Shown here: one piece after another, positions 23,421 to 29,738 of the stretch
How positions within the stretch are numbered: the stretch's first letter is position 1
How the letters are laid out: each line of letters starts with the position of its first letter
Virus record (IMG/VR): IMGVR_UViG_3300042936_000610
Coordinates: 1 to 32,321 of that record
Length of the DNA stretch: 32,321 nucleotides
Strand: one strand, 5' to 3'
Source of the DNA: a virus
Program-made: the position numbers and the translations under genes
The notes under the pieces: generated by a model
The model's input: only the letters and a program-made list of their open reading frames with translations
The model's database searches: none
Told to the model about the DNA's origin: nothing

Positions 23421-25051
23421 TATCTAAACATTCCTCTTCTTCTGTACGATGGTCTGATTCTTTCTTCATCACCCATAGCCTTTGGTTTCGGATCAGCCTT
23501 AGGTCTCTTTATTTTGTCCCAATCTGTACCAGTTCCTGGTTTAGTTGTAGGTGTCTTAATTCCTGGTTCTTTAACTGGTGCGTTAGATCTTAAAAAGTTG
23601 ATGTCTAATTCGATGAAGTCATCGTCAAAAGAATTATCAGAATTCATTGAGAAGTCTAAATTACCATCACTGTTATTATCTAAATCCAATCTATTTGGTA
23701 TACCGTCATAATCTCTATCTAAATCACCTGTTGCGGAAAGATATCCTTGTCCTGTTTGTAATGCATCCATCACATCCATTTCATCCTCATCGATATGTCT
23801 TTTTCTTTTCATACTTCTTACTTTTCTTAAGTCGTCCGCATTTATTGTACCGTATGGTTTAGCCAAATCAATTCTTTTTCTACCATCTTTAAATCCATCG
23901 TATTCTTCTTCGTTCATTGGACCACATTCACACATCATACCCTCAACAAGGTTTCCACCTTTATATCCACCACACTCATTACAAATTTCTTTTCTTTCCT
24001 TTAAAACTTTTTTAATAGAATTTTTTGTACTTCTATTTAAAAAAGATTCTAAAAGTTGTTTTTTAGAAAATACTCTACCTCTACTTTCCGATAATTCTTC
24101 AGTACCTTCTTCAGGTGCTTCAGGACTTTCTTCTGGTGTTTCAGTTTCTTCCGTATCCTCTTCACTATCTAAAGTATCTAAATCTGAGTCGCTACCAAAT
24201 GAATCTTCTTCATCTTCACCTTCAAATTTAGATATGATATCCTCCTTATCACTTTCATCCATTTCATCTAAGTGTAATGCTGAAATAATAGAGTTGATGA
24301 CATATTTTTCTAATTTAGGATCAACCTCTTCAGAGTCTCTCAACATCTGACCGATTTTACCTGTCATTTTTTGTATTTTTTTAGTGATTTCATCATCACC
24401 TAAATCTTCAGTTCCTTCTTCACCAGTTGATTCAGTATCTTCTACATCAGTTTCAGACTCATCCTCAAATGAATCCTCTTCTGTATCTGTTTCACTAGAT
24501 GTATCAGAAAAACCAAATTCGTCATCTGACACTTCATCCTCAACAGGTGCTGCGGGAGTTGCCGATGCGGGTGCGTCTACTTTAAGTACCTTTTTTTGTT
24601 CTTTAATATCGTCATCTAAAATGATTTCTTCTTCTTTTTCTATTACAAAACCATATCCCGTACTACCTGCAACTGCATTACCGTCAGATTCAAAAATATT
24701 TGTATTATACTCAATACCATAAGATTCGTTTAACATATCAAATTTAATATTTAAATGTTTTAACGCTTCTGCGTAAGAATGATATTTTTCAGTACCCTTA
24801 TTTTGTAAACCACCAACGTATTGGAAATCCTCAGATAAAAATTTACCGTAAGGTTTATTTGATGTTTTTATAAAGTAATCGTGATTTTCTCTAACAATAC
24901 CATAAACAATACCGTTAGGTCCCTTTTTTATTAACTCCAATTCAGAAAATGACTTACTTTCATTAAGTGTTGCCATTTTACCCATAAGGTCTAACATTCT
25001 ATTTACCTTGTCTTGACCTTTTAATGTTTTAGGATTTACTATTTTTCTCAT
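23420..25051 (-). CDS. Acidic multi-domain protein with zinc knuckle and Ca-type Asp repeats
   Basis: A 543-residue protein. Residues 31-100 form a small folded domain (ELIKKGPNGIVYGIVRENHD; YFIKTSNKPYGKFLSEDFQY). Two acidic, low-complexity spans follow (about 165-225 and 275-325), separated by a helical region (ITKKIQKMTGKIGQMLRD). At about 360-385 is ICNECGGYKGGN and MMCECG, a cysteine knuckle like that in the scaffold-like protein. At about 446-468 is DLDRDYDGIPNRLDLDNNSD, an Asp-rich loop typical of thrombospondin-type-3/dockerin calcium sites. The C-terminus is basic (RRRGMFR). LNE-S sites occur at 29-32 and 107-110. It looks like an internal head or core protein that gp21 could process. 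It sits just downstream of a late-promoted small gene. No known family is recognised. Confidence 0.62.
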   Translation of the reverse strand: MRKIVNPKTLKGQDKVNRMLDLMGKMATLNESKSFSELELIKKGPNGIVYGIVRENHDYFIKTSNKPYGKFLSEDFQYVGGLQNKGTEKYHSYAEALKHLNIKFDMLNESYGIEYNTNIFESDGNAVAGSTGYGFVIEKEEEIILDDDIKEQKKVLKVDAPASATPAAPVEDEVSDDEFGFSDTSSETDTEEDSFEDESETDVEDTESTGEEGTEDLGDDEITKKIQKMTGKIGQMLRDSEEVDPKLEKYVINSIISALHLDEMDESDKEDIISKFEGEDEEDSFGSDSDLDTLDSEEDTEETETPEESPEAPEEGTEELSESRGRVFSKKQLLESFLNRSTKNSIKKVLKERKEICNECGGYKGGNLVEGMMCECGPMNEEEYDGFKDGRKRIDLAKPYGTINADDLRKVRSMKRKRHIDEDEMDVMDALQTGQGYLSATGDLDRDYDGIPNRLDLDNNSDGNLDFSMNSDNSFDDDFIELDINFLRSNAPVKEPGIKTPTTKPGTGTDWDKIKRPKADPKPKAMGDEERIRPSYRRRGMFR

Positions 25052-25070
25052 TTTTTATATTTTTTTATTT

Positions 25071-25394
25071 TTATCCGTTAGTTGGTAATCCAGTTCTAAT
25101 GTCAACAAATCTATATTCTTCTGTACCACCAGTTGTTGTTGATATTAATCCTGTTTGAAATAATCCTATAGGTTTAGGATTACCTAATAATGCGAACCCG
25201 TTATTTAATGTAGTGCCGCTCTGTTGAATTAATAAGTCTATTGTTTTACCTGCAACACCTGTTATTGAAGATCCGTTTATTGTATATGTACCGTTTGTGT
25301 TAAAATAAACTGCACTGTAAACGTAACTATCAAAATTAGTATTACCAGTGTTGTGTATTACTGTAAAAGTACCAGTTAAATAAGTTGAAGCCAT
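25071..25394 (-). CDS. Small beta-rich protein, possible virion surface protein
   Basis: A 107-residue protein rich in Gly, Thr, Ser and Asn, with few charges, unlike its neighbours. It reads as successive beta strands: TYLTGTFTVIHNTG, YVYSAVYFNTNGTYTING, GKTIDLLIQQSGTTLNNG, then EEYRFVDIRTGLPTNG. It has no signal peptide or cysteines. This composition suits a decoration or fibre-type protein exposed on the virion. It starts a transcription unit, with a late element 15 bases upstream; the acidic 543-residue gene follows after 19 bases. No family can be named. Confidence 0.6.
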   Translation of the reverse strand: MASTYLTGTFTVIHNTGNTNFDSYVYSAVYFNTNGTYTINGSSITGVAGKTIDLLIQQSGTTLNNGFALLGNPKPIGLFQTGLISTTTGGTEEYRFVDIRTGLPTNG

Positions 25395-25409
25395 AATTAT
25401 ATTTATTAA

Positions 25410-25417
25410 ATAAATAT
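25410..25417 (-). promoter_or_regulatory. Late promoter element ATATTTAT
   Basis: CAATATTTATTTAATAAATA on the minus strand, 15 bases before the ATG at 25394. It heads the unit that runs to the terminator at 20467-20487. A reverse-facing ATATTTAT (25399-25406) overlaps it as part of a near-palindrome. Confidence 0.62.
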
Positions 25418-25449
25418 TGCAGTTTTAATAAAAAAACAAAATTAGATTT

Positions 25450-26244
25450 TTATAAATTTTTAATTCTTATTAATGATTCGTCTAGTGTTAAAGATTTATC
25501 ATATGCCTTAGTTTCTATTTCACTTAATTTATCTAAATACATAGTTCTCCTTAATACTTTGAACGCTATATTCTCAAAAGAATACTCCCCTTCTCTATCT
25601 AATCCAGTTTGTCTCATCTTTTTGATTTTTTCTTTAAGATTGGTTATCTTCCTAATTGTTTTGTCATATTCACCTGACTTATACATAAAAAATATTTCAT
25701 CTATTGAATCTATAATACCGTTAACTTTTTGTTCTACCTTTTTTGCGTCAATATCTTTTTTAGTTGAGTCTGGTTTAACTACCCATCCATCCCATAAAAT
25801 AGAATATACCCCACTAGAAACGTGAGGTTCCTCTGTGTCTTGCATATATAACTCTACGTCATAACCTTTTATTGTTATGTCGTGTTTATCGTTCCATAAA
25901 TTTTTCTTTGAGTTGAAGTATTCTTTTACTAATTCTTCGTTTTCATCCACCTCTTCAAAATCCACTAATATATGTAAATCTACATCCGAAAATTTAGACC
26001 AATTAAAATTGGCTAAACTACCTGTTAATATAATATCGTCTATGTCTACCCAATCAACACTAAGGGTTTCAAAAAAATCATCTGCAATCATAAGAAGTCT
26101 TCTTCTTATTTCTTCATACATGTGTTGATCTTTATCGAAAATTTTTGGGTTTAAAGTACTTCTAACTTCAAAAGAGGATAAATCTATATTTTCTTTGTTA
26201 ATGATATCATTAACTTCCTGTTCTGTAATTTTTTTAATATCCAT
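25450..26244 (-). CDS. Pol-beta-superfamily nucleotidyltransferase
   Basis: A 264-residue protein with the nucleotidyltransferase signature: IILTGSLANFNWSKFSDVDL, then HILVDF (71-96), giving the GS motif (75-76) and the D-x-D pair (D87, D89). The third acidic residue is D129 or E131 in KGYDVELYM. A helix pair precedes it and a helical C-terminal domain (about 165-264) follows, rich in Lys/Arg, as in minimal nucleotidyltransferases (MNT-type). Such enzymes transfer a nucleotide to a protein, RNA or small molecule; which one cannot be read here. Two late elements are stacked upstream. The N-terminus has ITE at 6-8. The gene borders both the head module and the accessory block. The family call is good; the role is unknown. 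Confidence 0.8.
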   Translation of the reverse strand: MDIKKITEQEVNDIINKENIDLSSFEVRSTLNPKIFDKDQHMYEEIRRRLLMIADDFFETLSVDWVDIDDIILTGSLANFNWSKFSDVDLHILVDFEEVDENEELVKEYFNSKKNLWNDKHDITIKGYDVELYMQDTEEPHVSSGVYSILWDGWVVKPDSTKKDIDAKKVEQKVNGIIDSIDEIFFMYKSGEYDKTIRKITNLKEKIKKMRQTGLDREGEYSFENIAFKVLRRTMYLDKLSEIETKAYDKSLTLDESLIRIKNL

Positions 26245-26257
26245 AAACTATTTTTAA

Positions 26258-26265
26258 ATAAATAT
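26258..26265 (-). promoter_or_regulatory. Late promoter element ATATTTAT, proximal copy
   Basis: TTATATTTATTTAAAAATAG on the minus strand, 13 bases before the nucleotidyltransferase ATG (26244). It is the nearer of two copies in this gap. Confidence 0.52.
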
Positions 26266-26276
26266 AATCTTTATGG

Positions 26277-26284
26277 ATAAATAT
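26277..26284 (-). promoter_or_regulatory. Late promoter element ATATTTAT, distal copy
   Basis: AGATATTTATCCATAAAGAT on the minus strand, 32 bases before the nucleotidyltransferase ATG. It has the AGATATTTAT form shared with elements at 2877 and 6953, so it may be the functional one of the pair. Confidence 0.58.
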
Positions 26285-26290
26285 CTCTTA

Positions 26291-26317
26291 AAATAAGAAA
26301 CGGGCGTAATCTTATTT
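26291..26317 (-). terminator. Weak hairpin after the coiled-coil gene
   Basis: The arms AAATAAGA and TCTTATTT form an 8-bp A/T-rich stem; the 11-base loop holds AACGGGCGTAA. It sits at the stop codon of the gene ending at 26319 (2 bases short of it). There is no long U-run after it, so terminator activity is doubtful; the GC-rich loop pairs with a site upstream of the same gene. Confidence 0.35.
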
Positions 26318-26318
26318 A

Positions 26319-26729
26319 TTAGTCAGTTAATAATTCTTTATCTTTATTAAGACAAAATTTTGGGTTATTAACTAATTTATCTATTCTAGAATCAGTGTAT
26401 CTAAGACATTCATCATTGGTTCTACCAATTCTTTCGTTTAAAAATTCTATATCTCTACGAATAGCCTCTGTTTCTTCTTTTATTCTAATATAAACACCAT
26501 CAGTTCTAACATTTATAGTGTCATGTATATCTTTTATTTCATCTGAATAGTGATGTTCCAGATTTTCAAATCTACGATCAATATTTTGATCTAAATTGTT
26601 AATTGTAATTAATAAATCACGATTTTCTTTAATTAAATTTTTAACCTTAAGCGTAACCCATACAGTAACTGTACCCAAAAGCACAACTAATACAGAAGCC
26701 ACACCTAAAGCGAATGAAATTGTTTCCAT
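26319..26729 (-). CDS. Membrane-anchored coiled-coil protein
   Basis: A 136-residue protein with one N-terminal membrane helix (about 5-27, FALGVASVLVVLLGTVTVWV) and a long charged coiled coil (about 30-115) containing NLDQNIDRRFENLEHHYSDE and AIRRDIEFLNERIGRTNDEC. There is no cleavable signal-peptide pattern, so it is probably anchored with the coil on one side of the host inner membrane. The layout is loosely like a spanin or a membrane adaptor, but no lysis genes are seen nearby and no lipobox partner is present, so lysis is only a possibility. Flanking GC-rich repeats (26299-26307 and 26763-26771) enclose the gene. No late element lies upstream. Confidence 0.6.
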   Translation of the reverse strand: METISFALGVASVLVVLLGTVTVWVTLKVKNLIKENRDLLITINNLDQNIDRRFENLEHHYSDEIKDIHDTINVRTDGVYIRIKEETEAIRRDIEFLNERIGRTNDECLRYTDSRIDKLVNNPKFCLNKDKELLTD

Positions 26730-26772
26730 AATTTTTATTTTTTATTTTATTTGTTATTTTGAACGCCCGTTC

Positions 26773-26967
26773 CTATTTATTATTTAATATTTGTACTATT
26801 TCATATTTCCACCCACTATCAGTGTTTGTATTCAATAGTTCACATATCTTCATCGCCTCACCGAAACAATTAGTTTCGAAAACCTCACCTTGTGAGTTAA
26901 GTAGTATAACGTGTTGTAGTTTACCCTTTAACAACATTATTTTTTTAATCTGATAATTTTTTTCCAT
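26773..26967 (-). CDS. Small unknown protein
   Basis: A 64-residue alpha/beta protein: KIMLLKGKLQHVILLNSQGE, then VFETNCFGEAMKICELLNTN and GWKYEIVQIL, a strand-strand-helix-strand pattern ending NNK. The pattern fits a small folded domain, and the frame fills the space between two other minus-strand genes. A similar-length frame on the plus strand over the same bases is less convincing, with a Ser/Phe-rich composition typical of antisense. It starts 6 bases after the upstream stop codon. No function can be assigned. Confidence 0.5.
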   Translation of the reverse strand: MEKNYQIKKIMLLKGKLQHVILLNSQGEVFETNCFGEAMKICELLNTNTDSGWKYEIVQILNNK

Positions 26968-26973
26968 AGTTTT

Positions 26974-27246
26974 TTATTTCGCATCTTTCCAAACCCAACC
27001 TAACAATAATTTAGTGAAAAATCTATGAACAAAATTAGGTTTTTTTTGTAAATAAATATAGTAATTATTCCCTATCTTATACGAACCAATCATTTTTATT
27101 CCTTTGATAAGTAAAAAGTCATTTTTTACCCTATTATTATTCTCACCATTTTCTACTTTGCTTTTAGGTTTTCTATTTTTAGAATACTTTTTATAATTTC
27201 TAGTGTCACCACTAATAACTGTTTCCTTTAATATAACTTTTTCCAT
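26974..27246 (-). CDS. Small basic protein, unknown function
   Basis: A 90-residue basic protein. The first half is polar and lysine-rich (TRNYKKYSKNRKPKSKVENG), and the second half has two or three strands (LLIKGIKMIGSYKIGNNYYI) followed by an aromatic basic helix (HRFFTKLLLGWVWKD). No family is recognised. It starts 8 bases after the preceding stop and ends 6 bases before the next gene. An ATATTTAT core occurs inside it at 27052-27059 (minus sense) without a good A/T box; it could be chance. The aromatic C-terminal helix may associate with a membrane. Confidence 0.5.
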   Translation of the reverse strand: MEKVILKETVISGDTRNYKKYSKNRKPKSKVENGENNNRVKNDFLLIKGIKMIGSYKIGNNYYIYLQKKPNFVHRFFTKLLLGWVWKDAK

Positions 27247-27254
27247 TTCTTTTT

Positions 27255-27455
27255 TTATTTTTTTAATTCATTTTTATAATCTACCCATCCTATATAAAAT
27301 CCTACACCTACTACTATATTCATCCCTAAAGACATCAATATTTCATGAATATCTTGATACACTGTAGTCATAAGATGAATATGACCCACAGTCCAAAAAG
27401 GGATTGATAAATTTTGGGATACCCAGAGTAATGTATATTTTATAAACGACATCAT
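27255..27455 (-). CDS. Small membrane protein
   Basis: A 66-residue protein starting at the ATG at 27455, which overlaps the previous gene's stop in ATGA/ATGATG; the longer frame to 27482 begins with GTG and is less likely. The N-terminus (MMSFIKYTLLWVSQNLSIPF) is hydrophobic and aromatic, and a second hydrophobic stretch near the C-terminus (ILMSLGMNIVVGVGFYIGWV) is a good membrane helix followed by a charged tail (DYKNELKK). One or two membrane passes are likely. The size and membrane nature would suit a holin-like or other membrane-modifying protein, but no specific motif shows this. Confidence 0.5.
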   Translation of the reverse strand: MMSFIKYTLLWVSQNLSIPFWTVGHIHLMTTVYQDIHEILMSLGMNIVVGVGFYIGWVDYKNELKK

Positions 27456-27784
27456 TCTATTTTCTTTTCTACATATGTACACATTTCACCCGCATCGAAA
27501 CCTTTTTCTAATAATAAAGGTAATGATGCTGGTTTACACCATGCGTACGCTAACCACCCACTATATTTATCTGCCACATAATTCCATCTAGCCTCCCATA
27601 ACATTCTAAAAATACCTTTACGTCTATGATCCTCATGTACCCAAGCGTCTAAGAATTTTATTTTTAACCCATCTTCTCTTTCCATATAAATGTGACCGAC
27701 AATCTCACCATTAATCATTGCAATCCATGTCTCTAATTTTTGTGCATTACTCTTTAAGTGTACTATCTTTGCCTCTCCTACCAT
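27452..27784 (-). CDS. GNAT-family acetyltransferase
   Basis: A 110-residue acetyltransferase. ETWIAMINGEIVGHIYMERE gives the two strands before the motif, and FLDAWVHEDHRRKGIFRMLW, then EARWNY (about 50-75), gives motif A, with R-R-K-G-I-F as the R/Q-x-x-G-x-G/A acetyl-CoA loop. The second Gly is replaced by Phe, which is unusual. WLAYAWCKPASLPLLLEKGF fits motif B, a strand with the A-x-x-x-F/Y helix typical of GNAT. The protein is shorter than most (140-180), mainly because the N-terminal helices are reduced. It should act in the cytoplasm on an amine of a protein, small molecule or RNA; substrate unknown. Its stop overlaps the next gene's ATG. Confidence 0.75.
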   Translation of the reverse strand: MVGEAKIVHLKSNAQKLETWIAMINGEIVGHIYMEREDGLKIKFLDAWVHEDHRRKGIFRMLWEARWNYVADKYSGWLAYAWCKPASLPLLLEKGFDAGEMCTYVEKKIE

Positions 27785-27795
27785 ACAATTTTAAT

Positions 27796-28053
27796 TTATT
27801 TATTTTTTATAATCCATTCAACAACTTCTTTTCTAGTTAAACCAACTAACTTATCTTTATATTCTTCGTGAAATTTATCATTAAGATATAAAGGCATTTC
27901 GTGGTGTCTCCAAGTACACCCATCTATGTCTGGTTCACAAAAATATACTCTACAATAACCTTCTGTTGGCGGTGTAAGTTTTTCAAAGTCCCTGCCCGTT
28001 TTAAAAAAATGTTTAATTCTAACAATCCAGAATTTTATTATTAATCTAATCAC
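27796..28053 (-). CDS. Small basic protein after thymidylate synthase, unknown
   Basis: An 85-residue protein if it starts at the GTG at 28053, four bases past the thymidylate synthase stop; the frame stays open to a TTG at 28113, but that overlaps thymidylate synthase by 56 bases. The N-terminus is basic and hydrophobic (IRLIIKFWIVRIKHFFKTGR). The rest (KLTPPTEGYCRVYFCEPDID, GCTWRHHEMPLYLNDKFHEE) looks like a folded domain with three cysteines and histidines that could bind metal. It ends with a charged helix. No family is recognised. The start is uncertain, as no ATG fits. Confidence 0.5.
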   Translation of the reverse strand: MIRLIIKFWIVRIKHFFKTGRDFEKLTPPTEGYCRVYFCEPDIDGCTWRHHEMPLYLNDKFHEEYKDKLVGLTRKEVVEWIIKNK

Positions 28054-28057
28054 AATC

Positions 28058-29107
28058 TTAATTTGATAAAGGGGCTTTAATCGTTGGGTGTGATTGATAA
28101 TTTTCAACAACAAAATCCGTATTTTTTAAATGAAAAAATAAAGACGTATCTTCAGATAGTGATTTATAAAATTCATCTGTTTTCATATGAACCAATTTCG
28201 GTAGTTGGAGCGGTTCTCTTCTCAGTTGTTCAGTAGATTGTGATAGATGATTCTCATATAAATGAACATCACCTAAATTACCCACTAACTCATCAGGTAC
28301 CATATTTACTATACTACCTAAAATGTGTAATAGTAAACCATAACTGGCGATATTGAAAGGTAACCCTAAAAATAAATCTGCGGATCTTTGATTCCACATT
28401 AAAGAGATTGATCTGGTTGGTGTTGGTACATAATACGGATCATCAAAATTAGGCATTATTTCTTCACAATATTCCATACCACCCTCATAATTATTTGTAA
28501 ACCAAATATGATATCTTTCTTTATATGATAATTCCTTTGTATACACTTGAAATCCATAATGACAAGGTGGGAGAACCATTGAATCTAATTCCCCAACATT
28601 CCAAGCATTAACCATTAATCGTCTAGAGTCAGGATTTGTTTTAAGGTCGTTGATTAGATTTTTGATTTGGTCTGTGTTGGAATTTAATCCTTCCCAACTT
28701 CTCCATTGCTTACCGTAAATTGGACCTAAATCACCCCAATGTTTTGCAAACTTTTCATCGTTCTTTATTTTATCAATAAAATCAGTCATTGATAAAATCT
28801 TATCAGGCTCGTTACCAATCATTAACAATTGATAGTTCTTATAAGCATCACCATCCCAAATATGACACCCATTATCTACAAGAAACTTAATATTAGTATC
28901 ACCACGTAGGAACCATAATAGTTCTGTTGTAATTATTTTGAATGGCATTTTCTTCGTTGTTAGTAAAGGGAAACCTTCTATCATCTTATGACGAATTTGT
29001 TTACCGAATAAAGATCTAGTACCTGTACCAGTTCTATCACTTTTTTTCACACCTTTTTCTAAAACCTCAAAGAGTAAATCTTTATATTGTTTATCTAAAC
29101 TATTCAT
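28058..29107 (-). CDS. thyA: Thymidylate synthase (ThyA type)
   Basis: A 349-residue enzyme that converts dUMP to dTMP with methylene-THF. It shows RTGTGTRSLFG (25-35, dUMP phosphate Arg), LTTKKMPFK, ELLWFLRGDTN (62-72), HIWD (82-85), SRRLMVNAWN (161-170), catalytic Cys182 in VLPPCHYGFQVY, SLMWNQRSADLFLGLPFNIA (235-254), GDVHLYENH and a C-terminal TIKAPLSN. Compared with about 264 residues in E. coli, it has an insert between FQVY and MWNQRSAD (about 190-234, with YHIWFTNNYEGGMEYCEEIM) and other longer loops. All catalytic residues are present, so it should be active and raise dTTP supply for phage DNA. It starts 2 bases after the KTSC gene stop; no late element is nearby. Confidence 0.97.
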   Translation of the reverse strand: MNSLDKQYKDLLFEVLEKGVKKSDRTGTGTRSLFGKQIRHKMIEGFPLLTTKKMPFKIITTELLWFLRGDTNIKFLVDNGCHIWDGDAYKNYQLLMIGNEPDKILSMTDFIDKIKNDEKFAKHWGDLGPIYGKQWRSWEGLNSNTDQIKNLINDLKTNPDSRRLMVNAWNVGELDSMVLPPCHYGFQVYTKELSYKERYHIWFTNNYEGGMEYCEEIMPNFDDPYYVPTPTRSISLMWNQRSADLFLGLPFNIASYGLLLHILGSIVNMVPDELVGNLGDVHLYENHLSQSTEQLRREPLQLPKLVHMKTDEFYKSLSEDTSLFFHLKNTDFVVENYQSHPTIKAPLSN

Positions 29108-29108
29108 T

Positions 29109-29405
29109 TTAAAGATTTTTCTTTATCTCATTAATTTGTTCTAATAATGGTGTAACATCTAATGTATCTTTAGATTGTGTATATGGGTATTTTTTAAGGA
29201 TACTATGTAGAGTCTTACCCTGACTTTCAGATGATTCGAATTTCTTATAATCTTCATATTTGACACCTTCATAAACATATTGTCTACCAGAACCAAAAAT
29301 TATTGCCAACTTTTTATCTGTCATAATATATTTTGAACCCAAAATATTTGATGAATCGTATAGACATTCTATTGATCCATTTTCTTCGTACTTATTTAAA
29401 ACCAT
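29109..29405 (-). CDS. KTSC-domain small protein
   Basis: A 98-residue protein. Residues 30-70 match the KTSC domain pattern: strand KLAIIFGSGRQYVYEGVKYE, then DYKKFESSESQGKTLHSIL, that is, Y-x-Y-x-x-V, a Tyr-x-x-F, the S-x-G turn and a following helix. KTSC proteins are small and of uncertain function, often linked to RNA or to lysyl-tRNA synthetase-fused domains. The N-terminus (NGSIECLYDSSNILGSKYIM) has the strand and turn expected before the core, and a C-terminal helix follows. It lies 2 bases from thymidylate synthase and 3 bases after the next upstream gene. No late element is nearby. Confidence 0.65.
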   Translation of the reverse strand: MVLNKYEENGSIECLYDSSNILGSKYIMTDKKLAIIFGSGRQYVYEGVKYEDYKKFESSESQGKTLHSILKKYPYTQSKDTLDVTPLLEQINEIKKNL

Positions 29406-29408
29406 ATT

Positions 29409-29633
29409 TTAATCTTTATATATTTTATATGAATGGATGTCTTCCATTTGATAAATCCTTCCGTCTATTGTAGATGGTTCATCGATAGAAACTTCTTTTT
29501 CTTCAGTAATGATTACATAATTTCCTGTTATTATCATTGCCGAATCTAAATATTCTATCCTATCTGATGGTTTACCCTCTATATCTTTTAAAAGTAAAAC
29601 TATCTTCCTAAATTTTGGTGCACTAGGTATCAT
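29409..29633 (-). CDS. Small beta-rich protein, unknown function
   Basis: A 74-residue protein made mostly of strands: RKIVLLLKDIEGKPSDRIEY, then SAMIITGNYVIITEEKEVSI and GRIYQMEDIHSYKIYKD. A small beta-barrel or SH3-like fold is plausible. No family is recognised. It is the first gene after a 101-base non-coding gap, and a TAnnTTTG element (TAGATTTG, minus strand, 29666-29673) lies about 32 bases upstream of its ATG, so it may head the KTSC-thymidylate synthase-GNAT transcript. No ATATTTAT core is present. Confidence 0.5.
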   Translation of the reverse strand: MIPSAPKFRKIVLLLKDIEGKPSDRIEYLDSAMIITGNYVIITEEKEVSIDEPSTIDGRIYQMEDIHSYKIYKD

Positions 29634-29665
29634 TTTATAAGTATAATTAAATAATGTTATTTTGT

Positions 29666-29673
29666 CAAATCTA
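29666..29673 (-). promoter_or_regulatory. Possible host-type promoter element (TAnnTTTG)
   Basis: TAGATTTG on the minus strand lies in the gap upstream of the gene starting at 29633. It matches the Bacteroidota -7 consensus TAnnTTTG. The matching -33 TTTG is not clear, so this is a tentative call. Confidence 0.35.
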
Positions 29674-29723
29674 AATATAGATAAAACCTAAGATAAGTAA
29701 AGATAAAAAGTATTTCTTAAAGT

Positions 29724-29738
29724 GTGACACTTTGTCAC
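29724..29738 (-). terminator. Hairpin at the methyltransferase stop codon
   Basis: The arms GTGACA and TGTCAC (3-base loop) form a 6-bp stem overlapping the methyltransferase stop codon. A competing stem, AAAGTG with CACTTT (29719-29733), overlaps it. The following minus-strand bases are A/T-rich but not a clean U-run, so this is a possible, weak terminator. Confidence 0.4.

Noticed and set aside
24384-24722. Plus-strand serine-rich open frame
   Set aside because: Antisense of the acidic region of the 543-residue protein; same composition artefact.
26319-26729. Reading the membrane coiled-coil protein as an i-spanin
   Set aside because: The layout is compatible, but there is no overlapping or adjacent lipoprotein frame, endolysin or holin in view, so the lysis assignment is not supported.
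26759-26953. Plus-strand 64-residue frame
   Set aside because: It overlaps a minus-strand frame of equal length that fits the gene run better; the plus-strand product is Ser/Phe/Cys-rich, as expected for antisense.
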